From NCBI GenBank assembly GCA_937965695.1, contig CALCKW010000010.1, positions 1 to 61,441 of the forward strand: a DNA stretch of 61,441 nt, written 5' to 3'. Below the pieces are notes generated by a model. The model made no database searches. It saw only the letters and a list, made by a program, of their open reading frames with translations, and had not been told where the DNA came from. This DNA is from an uncultured Granulosicoccaceae bacterium. GTDB lineage: Bacteria > Pseudomonadota > Gammaproteobacteria > CALCKW01. Below, piece after piece: positions 17,082 through 27,879 of the stretch (positions within the stretch are counted from its first letter, which is position 1; each line of letters starts with the position of its first letter). The position numbers and the translations under genes are program-made.

Positions 17082-19457
17082 TTACTCTTCGTAAACACCC
17101 TTTACACGGCTTTTAGTTGGATCAAAGTGGGGGAAAGGGCAAACAATTGCTTTCAACCGTTTTTGTTGTCCGTCAAGCTGGCCAATTTCCAAAGGTGTAC
17201 CCAATTCAGCGTGTGTGTTGGCCACTCGACCCAGCGCGATGACTTTGCCCAAAATAGGAGATTTAACGGCCGATGTGATCTCACCCACTTGCGCTTTGCC
17301 CTGTCGCACACAATCGCCCGGACTTGGCACGGTTCCACCTTCGATCTCAAAACCCACCAGTTTGCGGTGTGGGTGCAGTTTGCGTTCTTCGATGGCGGCT
17401 CGACCGATAAAGTGATCTTTTTTTGACTTTAACGGTACCGTGAAGCCGATGCCCGCTTCCATTGGATCGGTGGTGTCGTCGAACTCGCTGCCTGCGAAGA
17501 TGAGACCACCCTCGATGCGAAGCATGTCCAGAGCTTCTAGACCAAGCGGCACAATGCCGTAGTCTTCGCCAGCCGCCCAGACTTTATCAAAAACCTCTTC
17601 CGCGTCTTTTGGGTGGCAGAAAATCTCGTATCCGAGCTCTCCGGAATAACCTGTGCGTGATATCACCACAGCGGTTCCGTGCACATCGCCCAAGCGGGCG
17701 ATTGTTAGTCGGAACCAAGGCAACTCTTCGACGGTAGCTTGCTGTGGGGGAGTCCAGAATATTTTCTTCAATAAATCTCGTGAGTGGCGTCCTTGCACAG
17801 CGATGTTGTGTAACTGATCGGTGGAATTCCGTACCCATGCATTGAGGCCCTGTTTTTGTGCTTGCTCCTTCAGCCACAAACCTGAATTATCGTTGCCGCC
17901 AATCCACCTGAAGTTATCTTGTCCTAGACGATACACCGTACCGTCGTCAATCATACCGCCGTGCTCGAAGCACATCGCTGTGTAGACAACCTGACCAACG
18001 CTGAGCTTTTTCATGTCTCGCGTCACGCAAAGCTGCATCAATTCTTCGGCGTCCGGTCCTGTCACTTCGTATTTGCGCAAGGGTGAAAGGTCCATGACTG
18101 CTACTTTTTCGCGGCATCCCCAGTACTCGGCAATCGCGCCGTGATTACTCATGGTGTTGGGAAGCCAATAGCCGTTGTACTCGATGAAATCGCGGGTATG
18201 GCGTGCAAAACAATCGTGAAATGCAGTCTTTTTAGTGTTTTCCACATCGGCCTCAGTTGATTTTCGATAGCCGATCGAGCGGCTGAAATCTTCGTTCTGT
18301 CGGTAGGTACGGACCTGTATATCGGTAGGGTTCCAGCCGTTCGCAGGGTCTATGTCACAAGGGCAAGCCGTGGACACGCAGAGCAAGTCTGTCTGGGCGC
18401 GCAGCAACATAAAATCACCCGGTCGTGACCAAGGATCGTCCATGCCGATGGCATTGGTCTCATCGAGCATCGTGTTGAAAAAGAAGTTGATGGCTGGCCA
18501 ACCCGCACGTGGACGGATGTCGTATTGCGCCATTTCCAAGTTGATGTTGTCCGAACAATTAACGTGGCCGGGATAGCCCAAGTCTTCGTAGTAGCGCGCG
18601 GTGCAAGCAAGACCAAATGTGTCGTGACGACCACAGGTATCTTGAACAACTTCTATCAGGGGCTCTTGATCGACCGACCAGTACTTGCTGAATATCCCGG
18701 GCATCGGATACAGGCTACCCATCAATGACCGTGTTGTTGTAGGGTCAATACCGTGTTCCAATCCTTGGTCGAGCGCACGCATCGAGAACGCTTGAAAATC
18801 ACTGCATTCGCGCCCCTGCACATCCATTATTTGGATATATTCGCCTTTTTTAACCTCAAAGCTTGTTGCCTGACCCGGTTGAATGTTGCGGTCTATCAGT
18901 GGGTCAGCTAGCGGATCAGCAGCGGCGATAACTGGTTTTTGTGGGCTAGACGCCGCACGTTGTATGTAGAGAATTATGTCAGTTGCTGTATTTTGCAGCT
19001 GTGGCGCCATAGGCGTCGAGATGGCCGAGACAATCAAGAGACCGTCACGCTCAGCAGTGAAATCTTCAGAGTTACCCGCCGGAGAATCGGTTTCAAAAAC
19101 TTTAATCGAATCGCTTTGAGCTAGGTCGAAGCCAGCATGCGAAAGGGCATGGAGCACCTTGGCACCAGATCTCGATCCGTTATTGAGTGCATTGCGTGTA
19201 GCCTCTGCAGGACCACAGCTCTTTGCGCCTAAATAGGCAGCAGAGGAACTTTTGTCGGCAGCAAAATAGACAAGTTCACCCGGTTGCAGCCCGTCGAAAT
19301 CTAACACGGTTATTTGGTCACCCCTATACAGAGGCACCGCACGCGAACCCCCGCCTGGCACAGGGTGGCGTTCAACGCCAGGAGGTAGCACTGGTGTGCC
19401 AGGTATTAGAATGCCTTGACGCTCAAAGGGTTTCTCAAAATTTACGCGTGCGTTCAT
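17082..19457 (-). CDS. tdm: trimethylamine N-oxide demethylase Tdm (DUF1989-GcvT fusion)
   Basis: Cleaves TMAO to dimethylamine and formaldehyde, which the C-terminal domain can pass to tetrahydrofolate. 791 residues: an N-terminal DUF1989-like segment (about 15-170), a second DUF1989 domain (190-385) and a GcvT domain (about 415-790). In the DUF1989 domain, Asp220, Cys285, Cys301 and Cys365 are present. They are spaced exactly like the essential Asp and three zinc Cys I recall from Methylocella silvestris Tdm (198, 263, 279, 343; constant +22 offset). The ATG overlaps the stop of the upstream permease gene (TGATG), so it is translationally coupled in tmoXVW-tdm. The context of an ABC importer for a betaine-like ligand and a dimethylamine pathway agrees. 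Confidence 0.92.
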   Translation of the reverse strand: MNARVNFEKPFERQGILIPGTPVLPPGVERHPVPGGGSRAVPLYRGDQITVLDFDGLQPGELVYFAADKSSSAAYLGAKSCGPAEATRNALNNGSRSGAKVLHALSHAGFDLAQSDSIKVFETDSPAGNSEDFTAERDGLLIVSAISTPMAPQLQNTATDIILYIQRAASSPQKPVIAAADPLADPLIDRNIQPGQATSFEVKKGEYIQIMDVQGRECSDFQAFSMRALDQGLEHGIDPTTTRSLMGSLYPMPGIFSKYWSVDQEPLIEVVQDTCGRHDTFGLACTARYYEDLGYPGHVNCSDNINLEMAQYDIRPRAGWPAINFFFNTMLDETNAIGMDDPWSRPGDFMLLRAQTDLLCVSTACPCDIDPANGWNPTDIQVRTYRQNEDFSRSIGYRKSTEADVENTKKTAFHDCFARHTRDFIEYNGYWLPNTMSNHGAIAEYWGCREKVAVMDLSPLRKYEVTGPDAEELMQLCVTRDMKKLSVGQVVYTAMCFEHGGMIDDGTVYRLGQDNFRWIGGNDNSGLWLKEQAQKQGLNAWVRNSTDQLHNIAVQGRHSRDLLKKIFWTPPQQATVEELPWFRLTIARLGDVHGTAVVISRTGYSGELGYEIFCHPKDAEEVFDKVWAAGEDYGIVPLGLEALDMLRIEGGLIFAGSEFDDTTDPMEAGIGFTVPLKSKKDHFIGRAAIEERKLHPHRKLVGFEIEGGTVPSPGDCVRQGKAQVGEITSAVKSPILGKVIALGRVANTHAELGTPLEIGQLDGQQKRLKAIVCPFPHFDPTKSRVKGVYEE

Positions 19458-21430
19458 CAGTCTAGCCCTAGTGCTTTTTTGCGTGTCTCAGTCCATTTAC
19501 GAACGATGATGTCAAAGCTTAATGCCATCAACGCTACGTCCATACCGAGTACAAAGTTTTTGCCCAGATCCGTTCCTGCAAGTGTGCGTTGTAGCTCTTG
19601 ACCCAAGTCTTGGGTCCCTATAAATGCTGCGATAATGACCATGAAAAAAGCGAAGTTGATCGCTTGGTTGAAGCCAACCGCCATCGTAGGCAGTGCTAGA
19701 GGAAGTTGAACAAAGCTAAGTTTTTGTTTTTTGTTGGCGCCTGACATATCAGATGCCTCTGTAATCTCAGCAGGCACCGTGCGCAAACCTTCGATGGTGT
19801 ATCTAGTCAGTGGCACAGTGGCAAAAATAAGAATAGAAAAAACTACCGCTACATCATTGACCCCAAAAAGCATAATGGCGGGGATAAGATAGATGAAGCT
19901 AGGGAAAGTCTGTGCGGTATCGCAAGCGAGTAGTGTTCTCTCGGCCCAGCGAGGAGAACGCGAAGCAAGAATCCCCAATGGAATGCCGATTAGCGTTGCA
20001 AGAGTCACGGCAGAAATCACGGTGTAGAGCGTTATGACGGCGCGATCCCACCAGCCTGTGCTGGCGATAATAGCGAAGAATAAACCGGCGATAAGCGCCT
20101 CACGCTTGCCCGCTAACCACCAGCCAAAGGCCATAATGACAAGGATAAAAGCAGATGTTGGAATCCACAAAAGAGCATTGCGAAAAGGAATCAGTACCCA
20201 CACATTGAGGAACCAACGCAGCCACTCAGTGACAGCTCTAATTCCATCAATGGCCAAGAAACTCTTGATGGCTTTATCAATCTCTTTACCTTGCGACAAG
20301 CTTTGCTTTCGGGTGACTTCCGAGAGAATCGGGAACAGCTCCGAGAGCAGAATAAAAACAACAAATAATGCGAACCCCAGTAGCGCGAACTGGTGTTTAC
20401 GCCACCAAGGAGCCCCGCGTTGAAAGTGAATGGGTTGTTTGTATACCCAAGCTTTGGACATGCGGTCTAGCATGATGGCCAGCAAGACGATGGTTATGCC
20501 AATCTCGAAACTGCGACCAATTTTAAACGACCCCATCATCGCTAGCAGCTTGGCACCAAGTCCGGGCATGCCAATGAAGGCGGTCAGCACAACCATGGCT
20601 AAACACAGCATAATGACTTGGTTAACACCCACAAGTATCTCTGTGCGAGCCGACGGTAGCTGAACGCGGAAAAGCATTTGCCACTTGGTACTGCCGCACA
20701 TTTTTCCCGCTTCAATTATCTCTTCGGGTACCTTGCGCAGCCCCAATGTCGTCATCAAAATCATTGGAGGTATGGCGAAGACAATAGTAGCGACTGCGCC
20801 GGCGGTTGGGCCAACTTTGAAAAATATAACGGCCGGCAGCAAATAGGTGAAAAATGGCAGCGTTTGCAGAACGCTTAAAACAGGGCGTAGTGCTTTGTCG
20901 AAGGTGCGATACCGCCAAGCCAGAATGCCAAAAATTAACCCTGTCAATATTGCAATAGGAGCCGCCACCACTAACACCGACATGGTCTGCATGGCGAGGT
21001 CCCATTGACCGATGCTAGCTGTCCAAATACAGGTAAAAGCTGCGAGTGCAGCGAGGCGCCATCCGCCTAGATAATAAGCGAGTACAGCCACAACAGCAGC
21101 AACAGCTGACCAAGGGATGGGCCCTATATTTGGCCAGCGTCGGCGACCGTAGAGTAGGTTGGCGGTGACATCCAACACGTTCTCCAGCGCATCTGATAGG
21201 GCGCGGGTGAGGTGAATGAGACCTAGGTCATCCTTAATGAAATTGAACAGTGCATCGAGCCACCCTTCATAAGGTGGAATAGCCTCTACGGGGACACGGA
21301 TAAGCCAAGCAGGTAACCACGGTTTCAAGCAGGCTAATACAACAGCGGCGATGACCAGTAATAATGCGATTTGAGCATTGCTGATCGAGGATTTCGTCGT
21401 TCTATATTCAAGGTCCTGGGTTGCAGACAT
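19457..21430 (-). CDS. tmoW: TMAO ABC transporter permease TmoW (tandem ProW-type domains)
   Basis: A 657-residue inner-membrane permease formed by two binding-protein-dependent transport domains in one chain (about 140-330 and 455-640). Each has an EAA-type loop (EEIIEAGKMCGSTKWQ and AEITEASDMSGANKKQ), so one polypeptide probably supplies both permease halves. The large fused permease is the form I know from TMAO transporters of marine bacteria, in contrast to the single-domain ProW of enteric bacteria. It is coupled to the ATPase gene upstream by a TGATG overlap and to tdm downstream by another. Confidence 0.88.
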   Translation of the reverse strand: MSATQDLEYRTTKSSISNAQIALLLVIAAVVLACLKPWLPAWLIRVPVEAIPPYEGWLDALFNFIKDDLGLIHLTRALSDALENVLDVTANLLYGRRRWPNIGPIPWSAVAAVVAVLAYYLGGWRLAALAAFTCIWTASIGQWDLAMQTMSVLVVAAPIAILTGLIFGILAWRYRTFDKALRPVLSVLQTLPFFTYLLPAVIFFKVGPTAGAVATIVFAIPPMILMTTLGLRKVPEEIIEAGKMCGSTKWQMLFRVQLPSARTEILVGVNQVIMLCLAMVVLTAFIGMPGLGAKLLAMMGSFKIGRSFEIGITIVLLAIMLDRMSKAWVYKQPIHFQRGAPWWRKHQFALLGFALFVVFILLSELFPILSEVTRKQSLSQGKEIDKAIKSFLAIDGIRAVTEWLRWFLNVWVLIPFRNALLWIPTSAFILVIMAFGWWLAGKREALIAGLFFAIIASTGWWDRAVITLYTVISAVTLATLIGIPLGILASRSPRWAERTLLACDTAQTFPSFIYLIPAIMLFGVNDVAVVFSILIFATVPLTRYTIEGLRTVPAEITEASDMSGANKKQKLSFVQLPLALPTMAVGFNQAINFAFFMVIIAAFIGTQDLGQELQRTLAGTDLGKNFVLGMDVALMALSFDIIVRKWTETRKKALGLD

Positions 21431-22446
21431 CAGTCAGCCCCAAACAACACGTCTAGCGCGACCTGTCGCTGTAGTTGACCAACGATTGTGCCATCCTCTG
21501 CTTGCACGGGTATGACTTCGCGACTATCGTTGACAAGAGTTTTTGCTAATTCACGCAGTGTCGCTTGAGCTGCGACGGGTGACTCCGATGAAGGCATGGT
21601 ATGCGGCTGCATGATCGCTGCAGCAGTGACGACACGTGCCTTATCAATTTCTTCGGTAAACTTTCGCACATATTCGGTGGCTGGGTTCAACACGATCTGG
21701 TCAGGCGTATCACACTGTTCGACCGAGCCGTCTTTCATCACGGCAATTCGATCCGCTAAGCGCAGCGCTTCGTCGAAATCATGTGTTATAAAAACAATCG
21801 TCTTACCCAATATTTCTTGAAGGCGTAAAAACTCGTCTTGCATCTCTCGTCGAATGAGAGGATCAAGCGCGGAGAACGGCTCATCGAGAAACCAAATATC
21901 GGGTTCTATCGCGAGGCTTCTAGCGATTCCGACCCGTTGTTGCTGGCCTCCAGACAGCTCGCGCGGAAAATACTCTTCACGACCTTCCAACCCAACTAAC
22001 TTGATCACTTCAAGTGCCCGTTCGCGCCGATCATGACGGTCTTGCCCCCGCATTTCCAAGGGGAAGGCGACGTTGTCTAACACTGTGCGGTGCGGTAACA
22101 GACCAAAAGACTGGAATACCATACCCATCTTGGATCGACGTAGTTCGATCAATTCTTTTTCGGACAAAGACATGATGTCTTGACCGTCTACATTGATACT
22201 TCCGCCGGTGATGTCGTGAAGCCGTGAGAGGCAGCGAACTAGGGTTGATTTTCCTGAGCCAGAAAGGCCCATGATGACCAACATTTCGCCGTGCTCGACT
22301 TCTATCGTTACATCTTTGACTCCGGCGATGTAACCATCCGCTTGAATCTTTTCATACGAGGGCCGGCCTTGCATATTGGCTAAGTACTGCTCTGGTTTAG
22401 GGCCAAAGAGCTTCCAGACATTTTTTGCGGTGATGGCGTGGGCCAT
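21430..22446 (-). CDS. tmoV: TMAO/betaine ABC transporter ATP-binding protein TmoV
   Basis: A 338-residue ProV/OpuAA-type ATPase: Walker A GLSGSGKST, Q-loop VFQSFGLLPH, signature LSGGQQQR, Walker B IWFLDEPFSALD and switch His in VFITHDFDEAL. A C-terminal extension (about 275-338, TLRELAKTLVNDSREVIPV) looks like a reduced CBS-type regulatory part. It powers uptake of quaternary amine or TMAO. It is the second gene of the operon; its stop overlaps the permease start. Confidence 0.9.
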   Translation of the reverse strand: MAHAITAKNVWKLFGPKPEQYLANMQGRPSYEKIQADGYIAGVKDVTIEVEHGEMLVIMGLSGSGKSTLVRCLSRLHDITGGSINVDGQDIMSLSEKELIELRRSKMGMVFQSFGLLPHRTVLDNVAFPLEMRGQDRHDRRERALEVIKLVGLEGREEYFPRELSGGQQQRVGIARSLAIEPDIWFLDEPFSALDPLIRREMQDEFLRLQEILGKTIVFITHDFDEALRLADRIAVMKDGSVEQCDTPDQIVLNPATEYVRKFTEEIDKARVVTAAAIMQPHTMPSSESPVAAQATLRELAKTLVNDSREVIPVQAEDGTIVGQLQRQVALDVLFGAD

Positions 22447-22539
22447 GGTTTACGTAACTCTTCTTATCTTTGATGTGTGGCAGAAGGGAGTGAGTCGACC
22501 ACACAAGATGGTGCAGTCGACTCATTACGAGGGCTGAGA

Positions 22540-24264
<1,725 letters not shown>

Positions 24265-25623
24265 ATGGACGGAAATCTCAATGCGATAACGACAGTGTTT
24301 ACCGAGTTTTACTACTGGGTAACTATCGTCTTTATGTTTTTAATACACGTTGGTTTTTGTATGTATGAAGTCGGTGCTAGCCGACGGAAAAACCACATGC
24401 ATACACTGATGAAAAATGTCATGGTCATCCCGTTGGTCACGGTCAGTTTTTATTTGTTCGGTTGGTGGATCTATTGGGCCTTTCCAAACTTCCCATTCTT
24501 TGGTGGACTAGATCTAGAATCTGGTGCCGCTAATTTGCCTTGGGCAGACACCATGGGAACCAATGTTGGTGACCGTATAACAGGTGTTTTTTGGGCCGCA
24601 TTCTTATTGTTTTCGTGGACAGCAGCATCCATTGTTTCTGGTTCTGTTATAGAGCGTATTCGATCATCTGCATTGTGGGTTCACGCGGTGCTTATTGGCT
24701 CTGTTTGGTGGATAATCGACGCCGCGTGGGGCTGGCATTATGCCGGATGGATGGTCAAGTATCTCGGTTATCACGATGCTTATGCCTCTGGTGTCATTCA
24801 TGCAATCGCCGGAGGATACGCACTTGGTGTTATCACGGTGCTCGGCCCGCGTATTGGCAAATTTGCCAGTGACGGTACACCAAGAGATATACCGCCACAC
24901 AATCCGTGGATGCTAGCAATCGGCATCTTTTTGATCTATACCGGATTTTGGGGCTTCTACGCCGCTTGTAATGTGCCCATTATTTCGCCTGAAGGTATTG
25001 GTGGACAAATTACGGGCGACACGTGGACAGCGACAAATATCTATCTGTCTCCAACCACATTATCTGCAATCACCTTTAACTTTTTGATGTCTCTCTCTGG
25101 CGGGTTAATGGCTGCCTACTTGGTGTCCAAAGGCGACGCGTTTTGGACCTTTTCTGGTGGATTGGCTGGCATTATCACCGCGTCCGCAGGCAATGACTTG
25201 TATCACCCCATTCAAGCGATGATCGTCGCTGCAGTTGGTGTTGTGATCGTGTATCGATTGCACTACTGGGTCGAGCGTCGTTTTAAGTTAGACGATGCAG
25301 TAGGTGCAGTAGCTGTACATGGGTATGCTGGTGTTGTCGGTCTTGTGATTTCAGGTTTTGTACTCTGGGGTCAACCGAGCTCACCTTTTGAAGGCTACGC
25401 TTCGATCAATCCACTTGGACAAACGCTGGGTGCCGTGATCATGTTCTTCGTTTTGGGTTTTCTGCCCGCTTACGTGGTGTCAAAAATACAAGCTTCGAGA
25501 GGTGCTCTGCGCATCCCTGAAGAGGTGGAGTTGAAAGGCTTGGACTACGATGAAGAATTGACTTATCAAGCTGCAGTTGCTGAGACTATTGCGGTGAATA
25601 AATCTGAAATAGCGAATAGATAG
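24265..25623 (+). CDS. amt: Amt-family ammonium (methylammonium) transporter
   Basis: A 452-residue multispanning channel of the Amt/Rh family with an extracytoplasmic N-terminus. The twin pore histidines are present: SGVIHAIAGGYALG and AVHGYAGVVGLVISG. It lacks a recognisable signal peptide, and the N-terminal YYWVTIVFMFLIHVGFCMYE resembles the divergent Amt subgroup found beside methylated-amine genes in marine bacteria. It would take up ammonium or methylammonium, or recapture ammonia released by amine catabolism. It has a ribosome binding site GGGGGAG, and the next small gene follows after 13 bp. Confidence 0.88.
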   Translation: MDGNLNAITTVFTEFYYWVTIVFMFLIHVGFCMYEVGASRRKNHMHTLMKNVMVIPLVTVSFYLFGWWIYWAFPNFPFFGGLDLESGAANLPWADTMGTNVGDRITGVFWAAFLLFSWTAASIVSGSVIERIRSSALWVHAVLIGSVWWIIDAAWGWHYAGWMVKYLGYHDAYASGVIHAIAGGYALGVITVLGPRIGKFASDGTPRDIPPHNPWMLAIGIFLIYTGFWGFYAACNVPIISPEGIGGQITGDTWTATNIYLSPTTLSAITFNFLMSLSGGLMAAYLVSKGDAFWTFSGGLAGIITASAGNDLYHPIQAMIVAAVGVVIVYRLHYWVERRFKLDDAVGAVAVHGYAGVVGLVISGFVLWGQPSSPFEGYASINPLGQTLGAVIMFFVLGFLPAYVVSKIQASRGALRIPEEVELKGLDYDEELTYQAAVAETIAVNKSEIANR

Positions 25624-25636
25624 GGGAGCTTACTTT

Positions 25637-25852
25637 ATGTCTACTAATGGAATGGAAAACTGGGCAGTGGATCTAGCGGAAGTCACTGCGATTTACCCCT
25701 TTCAAGGCACCGAAGTCATTATGGTGGTTGTAGGAGTGGTATTTTGGTTGGGTTGGCACCGAATTCAATTCAAGCGCGAAGAAGAAGAATTGGAGCAAGC
25801 CCGTAAGCTCGAGGATCGAGATAAGGTTTCGGCATCTGTAGAGCGGTACTGA
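25637..25852 (+). CDS. 71-residue single-span membrane protein linked to amt
   Basis: A small protein with one hydrophobic segment (about 27-42, VIMVVVGVVFWLGW) followed by a highly charged helix (KREEEELEQARKLEDRDK) that should lie in the cytoplasm. It begins 13 bp after amt, with GGGGAG before the start, and the two-gene unit ends in a terminator, so the pair is very probably an operon. I do not recognise a family. A regulatory or stabilising subunit of Amt, acting as GlnK does elsewhere, is one guess. Confidence 0.75.
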   Translation: MSTNGMENWAVDLAEVTAIYPFQGTEVIMVVVGVVFWLGWHRIQFKREEEELEQARKLEDRDKVSASVERY

Positions 25853-25892
25853 TGATCGTGATGGCGGCTTTTTCAAGTCAGTAGCGCCGAAA

Positions 25893-25927
25893 AAAGTGTG
25901 CGGTCAATCTGATCGCACACTCTTTAT
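25893..25927 (+). terminator. rho-independent terminator of the amt operon
   Basis: AAAGTGTGCG (25893-25902), 11-base loop, CGCACACTCTTT (25914-25925). The stem is 8 GC-containing pairs extended by A-T pairs, with T-rich sequence after it. It separates amt from the mgs-dmm-gmaS operon. Confidence 0.8.
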
Positions 25928-26000
25928 TTACTATAAAAACCACCTCTTGTTCCACCTCTTGGCTAGTTAGCCCAGTCCAGAAAAAGCGGGAAAACCAAGG

Positions 26001-26148
26001 AACCTCAAATCAAGTTATGCCTGCACAGTTGACGCTCAAAATTCGGCCCAGCCGCGTTGCACTTCTAGCCAATAGCACCACTATTGCCTTCGATTTGCGC
26101 CTTTCTGGATGCAAAGTTTTCACGCGACGTCACTGACCTGACTTATTC
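26001..26148 (+). repeat. dispersed 147-bp repeat, copy B
   Basis: Same orientation as copy A (10407-10554): AACCTCAAATCAAG at one end, AAAATTCGGCCCAGCCGCG in the middle, and GACGTCACTGACCTGACTTA at the other end. It sits between the amt terminator and mgsA, in the promoter-proximal region of the mgs operon, so it could affect that operon's expression. Confidence 0.82.
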
Positions 26149-26291
26149 ATAAGGTCCCTAATTTTGTTCAGAGAAGTATCAGGTAAGAAGTTTCACCAAG
26201 TGAAATAATTGTTCCTAGTGGTTGATTTCTGGAAATCTAAAATGATACTGTCAATGACTAGATTGCTTGAGTTTAAATAGGGGTTTGAAGC

Positions 26292-27185
26292 ATGTGTGGA
26301 ATCGTTGGGCTTTACCTTAAAGATAAAGCACTTGAAGCATCGTTAGGTCATATGTTGACTGACATGTTGGTGACCATGACTGATCGTGGGCCTGATAGTG
26401 CCGGTATTGCTATATATGGAGAAGATAATGGTCGTGCAAAACTGACTGTTCAATCGGATAACGCTGCAGTCTCTTTTGAGCATTTGGCTGATAAATTGAG
26501 CTCAGCTCTTGGCTCCACCATTTCTTTGGATCGCATTGATACGCATGCTGTGCTGAGTATGGAAAAAGACTCATTAGCGAGTGCACGAGAAACTCTAAAA
26601 ACCATTGCGCCTGAAGTGCGTGTCATGAGCCGTGGCGAAACACTAGAGATATATAAAGAAGTAGGATTGCCAAAAGATGTAGCAGCTCGGTTTAATGTGC
26701 CTCAAATGCAGGGGTCGCACGGAATTGGCCACACACGCATGGCGACTGAATCAGCTGTGACGACAATGGGAGCGCACCCATTTAATACAGGCAAAGACCT
26801 TTGTCTGGTGCACAACGGCTCACTTTCTAACCATAACTCTCTTCGCCGGAAACTAGCGCGTTATGGGGTGTCAACAGAAACACAAAACGACACAGAAGTC
26901 GCCGCTGCTTATTTGACTTGGCGAATGCAAGAGGGTGATCAGCTCGGTGAAGCACTGGAGCGATCCCTAGAAGATTTGGATGGGTTTTATACTTTTGTCG
27001 TCGGTACCAAGGATGGCTTTGGCGTTTTACGCGATCCTATTGCGTGTAAACCGGCAGTCATGGCAGAGACGGATCAGTATGTCGCTTTTGGTAGCGAGTA
27101 CAGAGCAATGGTTAATCTGCCCAATATCGAAAACGCACGTGTGTGGGAACCTGAGCCCGCCACGGTCTATTTTTGGAATCACTGA
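26292..27185 (+). CDS. mgsA: N-methylglutamate synthase subunit A (class II glutamine amidotransferase)
   Basis: A 297-residue glutaminase-type subunit. Met1 is followed by the Cys2 nucleophile (MCGIVGLYL); then MTDRGPDSAGIAIYG, IGHTRMATESAV, LVHNGSLSN and QNDTEVAAAYL, all of the GltB/GlxB amidotransferase domain. In methylated-amine bacteria this subunit works with MgsB and MgsC to convert gamma-glutamylmethylamide (or methylamine plus glutamate) to N-methylglutamate. The next gene starts two bases after the stop. It heads the mgsABC-dmm-gmaS operon. The alternative name is glxB of the glutamate-synthase-like family. Confidence 0.88.
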   Translation: MCGIVGLYLKDKALEASLGHMLTDMLVTMTDRGPDSAGIAIYGEDNGRAKLTVQSDNAAVSFEHLADKLSSALGSTISLDRIDTHAVLSMEKDSLASARETLKTIAPEVRVMSRGETLEIYKEVGLPKDVAARFNVPQMQGSHGIGHTRMATESAVTTMGAHPFNTGKDLCLVHNGSLSNHNSLRRKLARYGVSTETQNDTEVAAAYLTWRMQEGDQLGEALERSLEDLDGFYTFVVGTKDGFGVLRDPIACKPAVMAETDQYVAFGSEYRAMVNLPNIENARVWEPEPATVYFWNH

Positions 27186-27186
27186 T

Positions 27187-27864
27187 ATGCAAACACTCGA
27201 TCTTCAAGCCGTGGGCTTGCGTGAATTGAATCAAAAACTGCAATCGCAGAAAGACAGCGTGGAGCATCAACGTTGGCAGGTTGTCAACGCAAAAGGCAGC
27301 CATGCGATTGCTGTTGGTCTCGATGCACCCATCGAAGTAACTGTTGAAGGCTCAACGGGCTATTACTGCGGCGGCATGAACCAAAAAGCAACAGTGACTA
27401 TCAATGGCTATGCCGGGCCAGGCGTTGCTGAAAACATGATGAGCGGAAGTGTCATTGTTGAAGGTGACGCTAGCCAATATGCTGGGGCGACAGGCAATGG
27501 TGGAACTCTCGTTATAAAAGGCAATGCGTCGTCTCGCTGTGGCATTTCGATGAAAGGCATCAATATTGTGGTGCACGGTAACGTTGGGCACATGAGCGCA
27601 TTCATGGCGCAATCTGGTAACTTGGTTGTGTGTGGAGATGCAGGCGAGGCACTCGGCGATTCAATCTACGAAGCGCGTCTATTTGTTCGTGGTTCAGTGC
27701 AATCGTTGGGCGCTGATTGCATTGAGAAAGAGATGAAGGAGGAGCATTTGCAGTTATTGAAACAGCTACTCGAACAAGCCCAGTCTGATGCAAAGCCGGA
27801 AGAGTTCAAACGCTATGGGTCTGCGCGCAAACTTTACAATTTCAATATTGACAATGCTTACTAG
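27187..27864 (+). CDS. mgsB: N-methylglutamate synthase subunit B (GltB C-terminal GXGXG domain)
   Basis: A 225-residue subunit equal to the right-handed beta-helix domain of glutamate synthase. It has repeated Gly patterns: GYYCGGMNQKATVTINGYAG, GNGGTLVIKGNAS and GVGH-type turns (HGNVGHM, GDAGEALGD). It has no catalytic residues and is structural, keeping the amidotransferase and FMN subunits together. I place the start at the ATG two bases after the mgsA stop; the same open frame runs further upstream inside mgsA but is not needed. mgsC follows after 15 bp. Confidence 0.88.
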   Translation: MQTLDLQAVGLRELNQKLQSQKDSVEHQRWQVVNAKGSHAIAVGLDAPIEVTVEGSTGYYCGGMNQKATVTINGYAGPGVAENMMSGSVIVEGDASQYAGATGNGGTLVIKGNASSRCGISMKGINIVVHGNVGHMSAFMAQSGNLVVCGDAGEALGDSIYEARLFVRGSVQSLGADCIEKEMKEEHLQLLKQLLEQAQSDAKPEEFKRYGSARKLYNFNIDNAY

Positions 27865-27879
27865 AAAAGGGCAAAAACC

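Noticed and set aside
26980..27186. Upstream extension of the mgsB reading frame inside mgsA
   Set aside because: The ATG two bases after the mgsA stop gives the family's normal length; the extension overlaps a conserved amidotransferase coding region.
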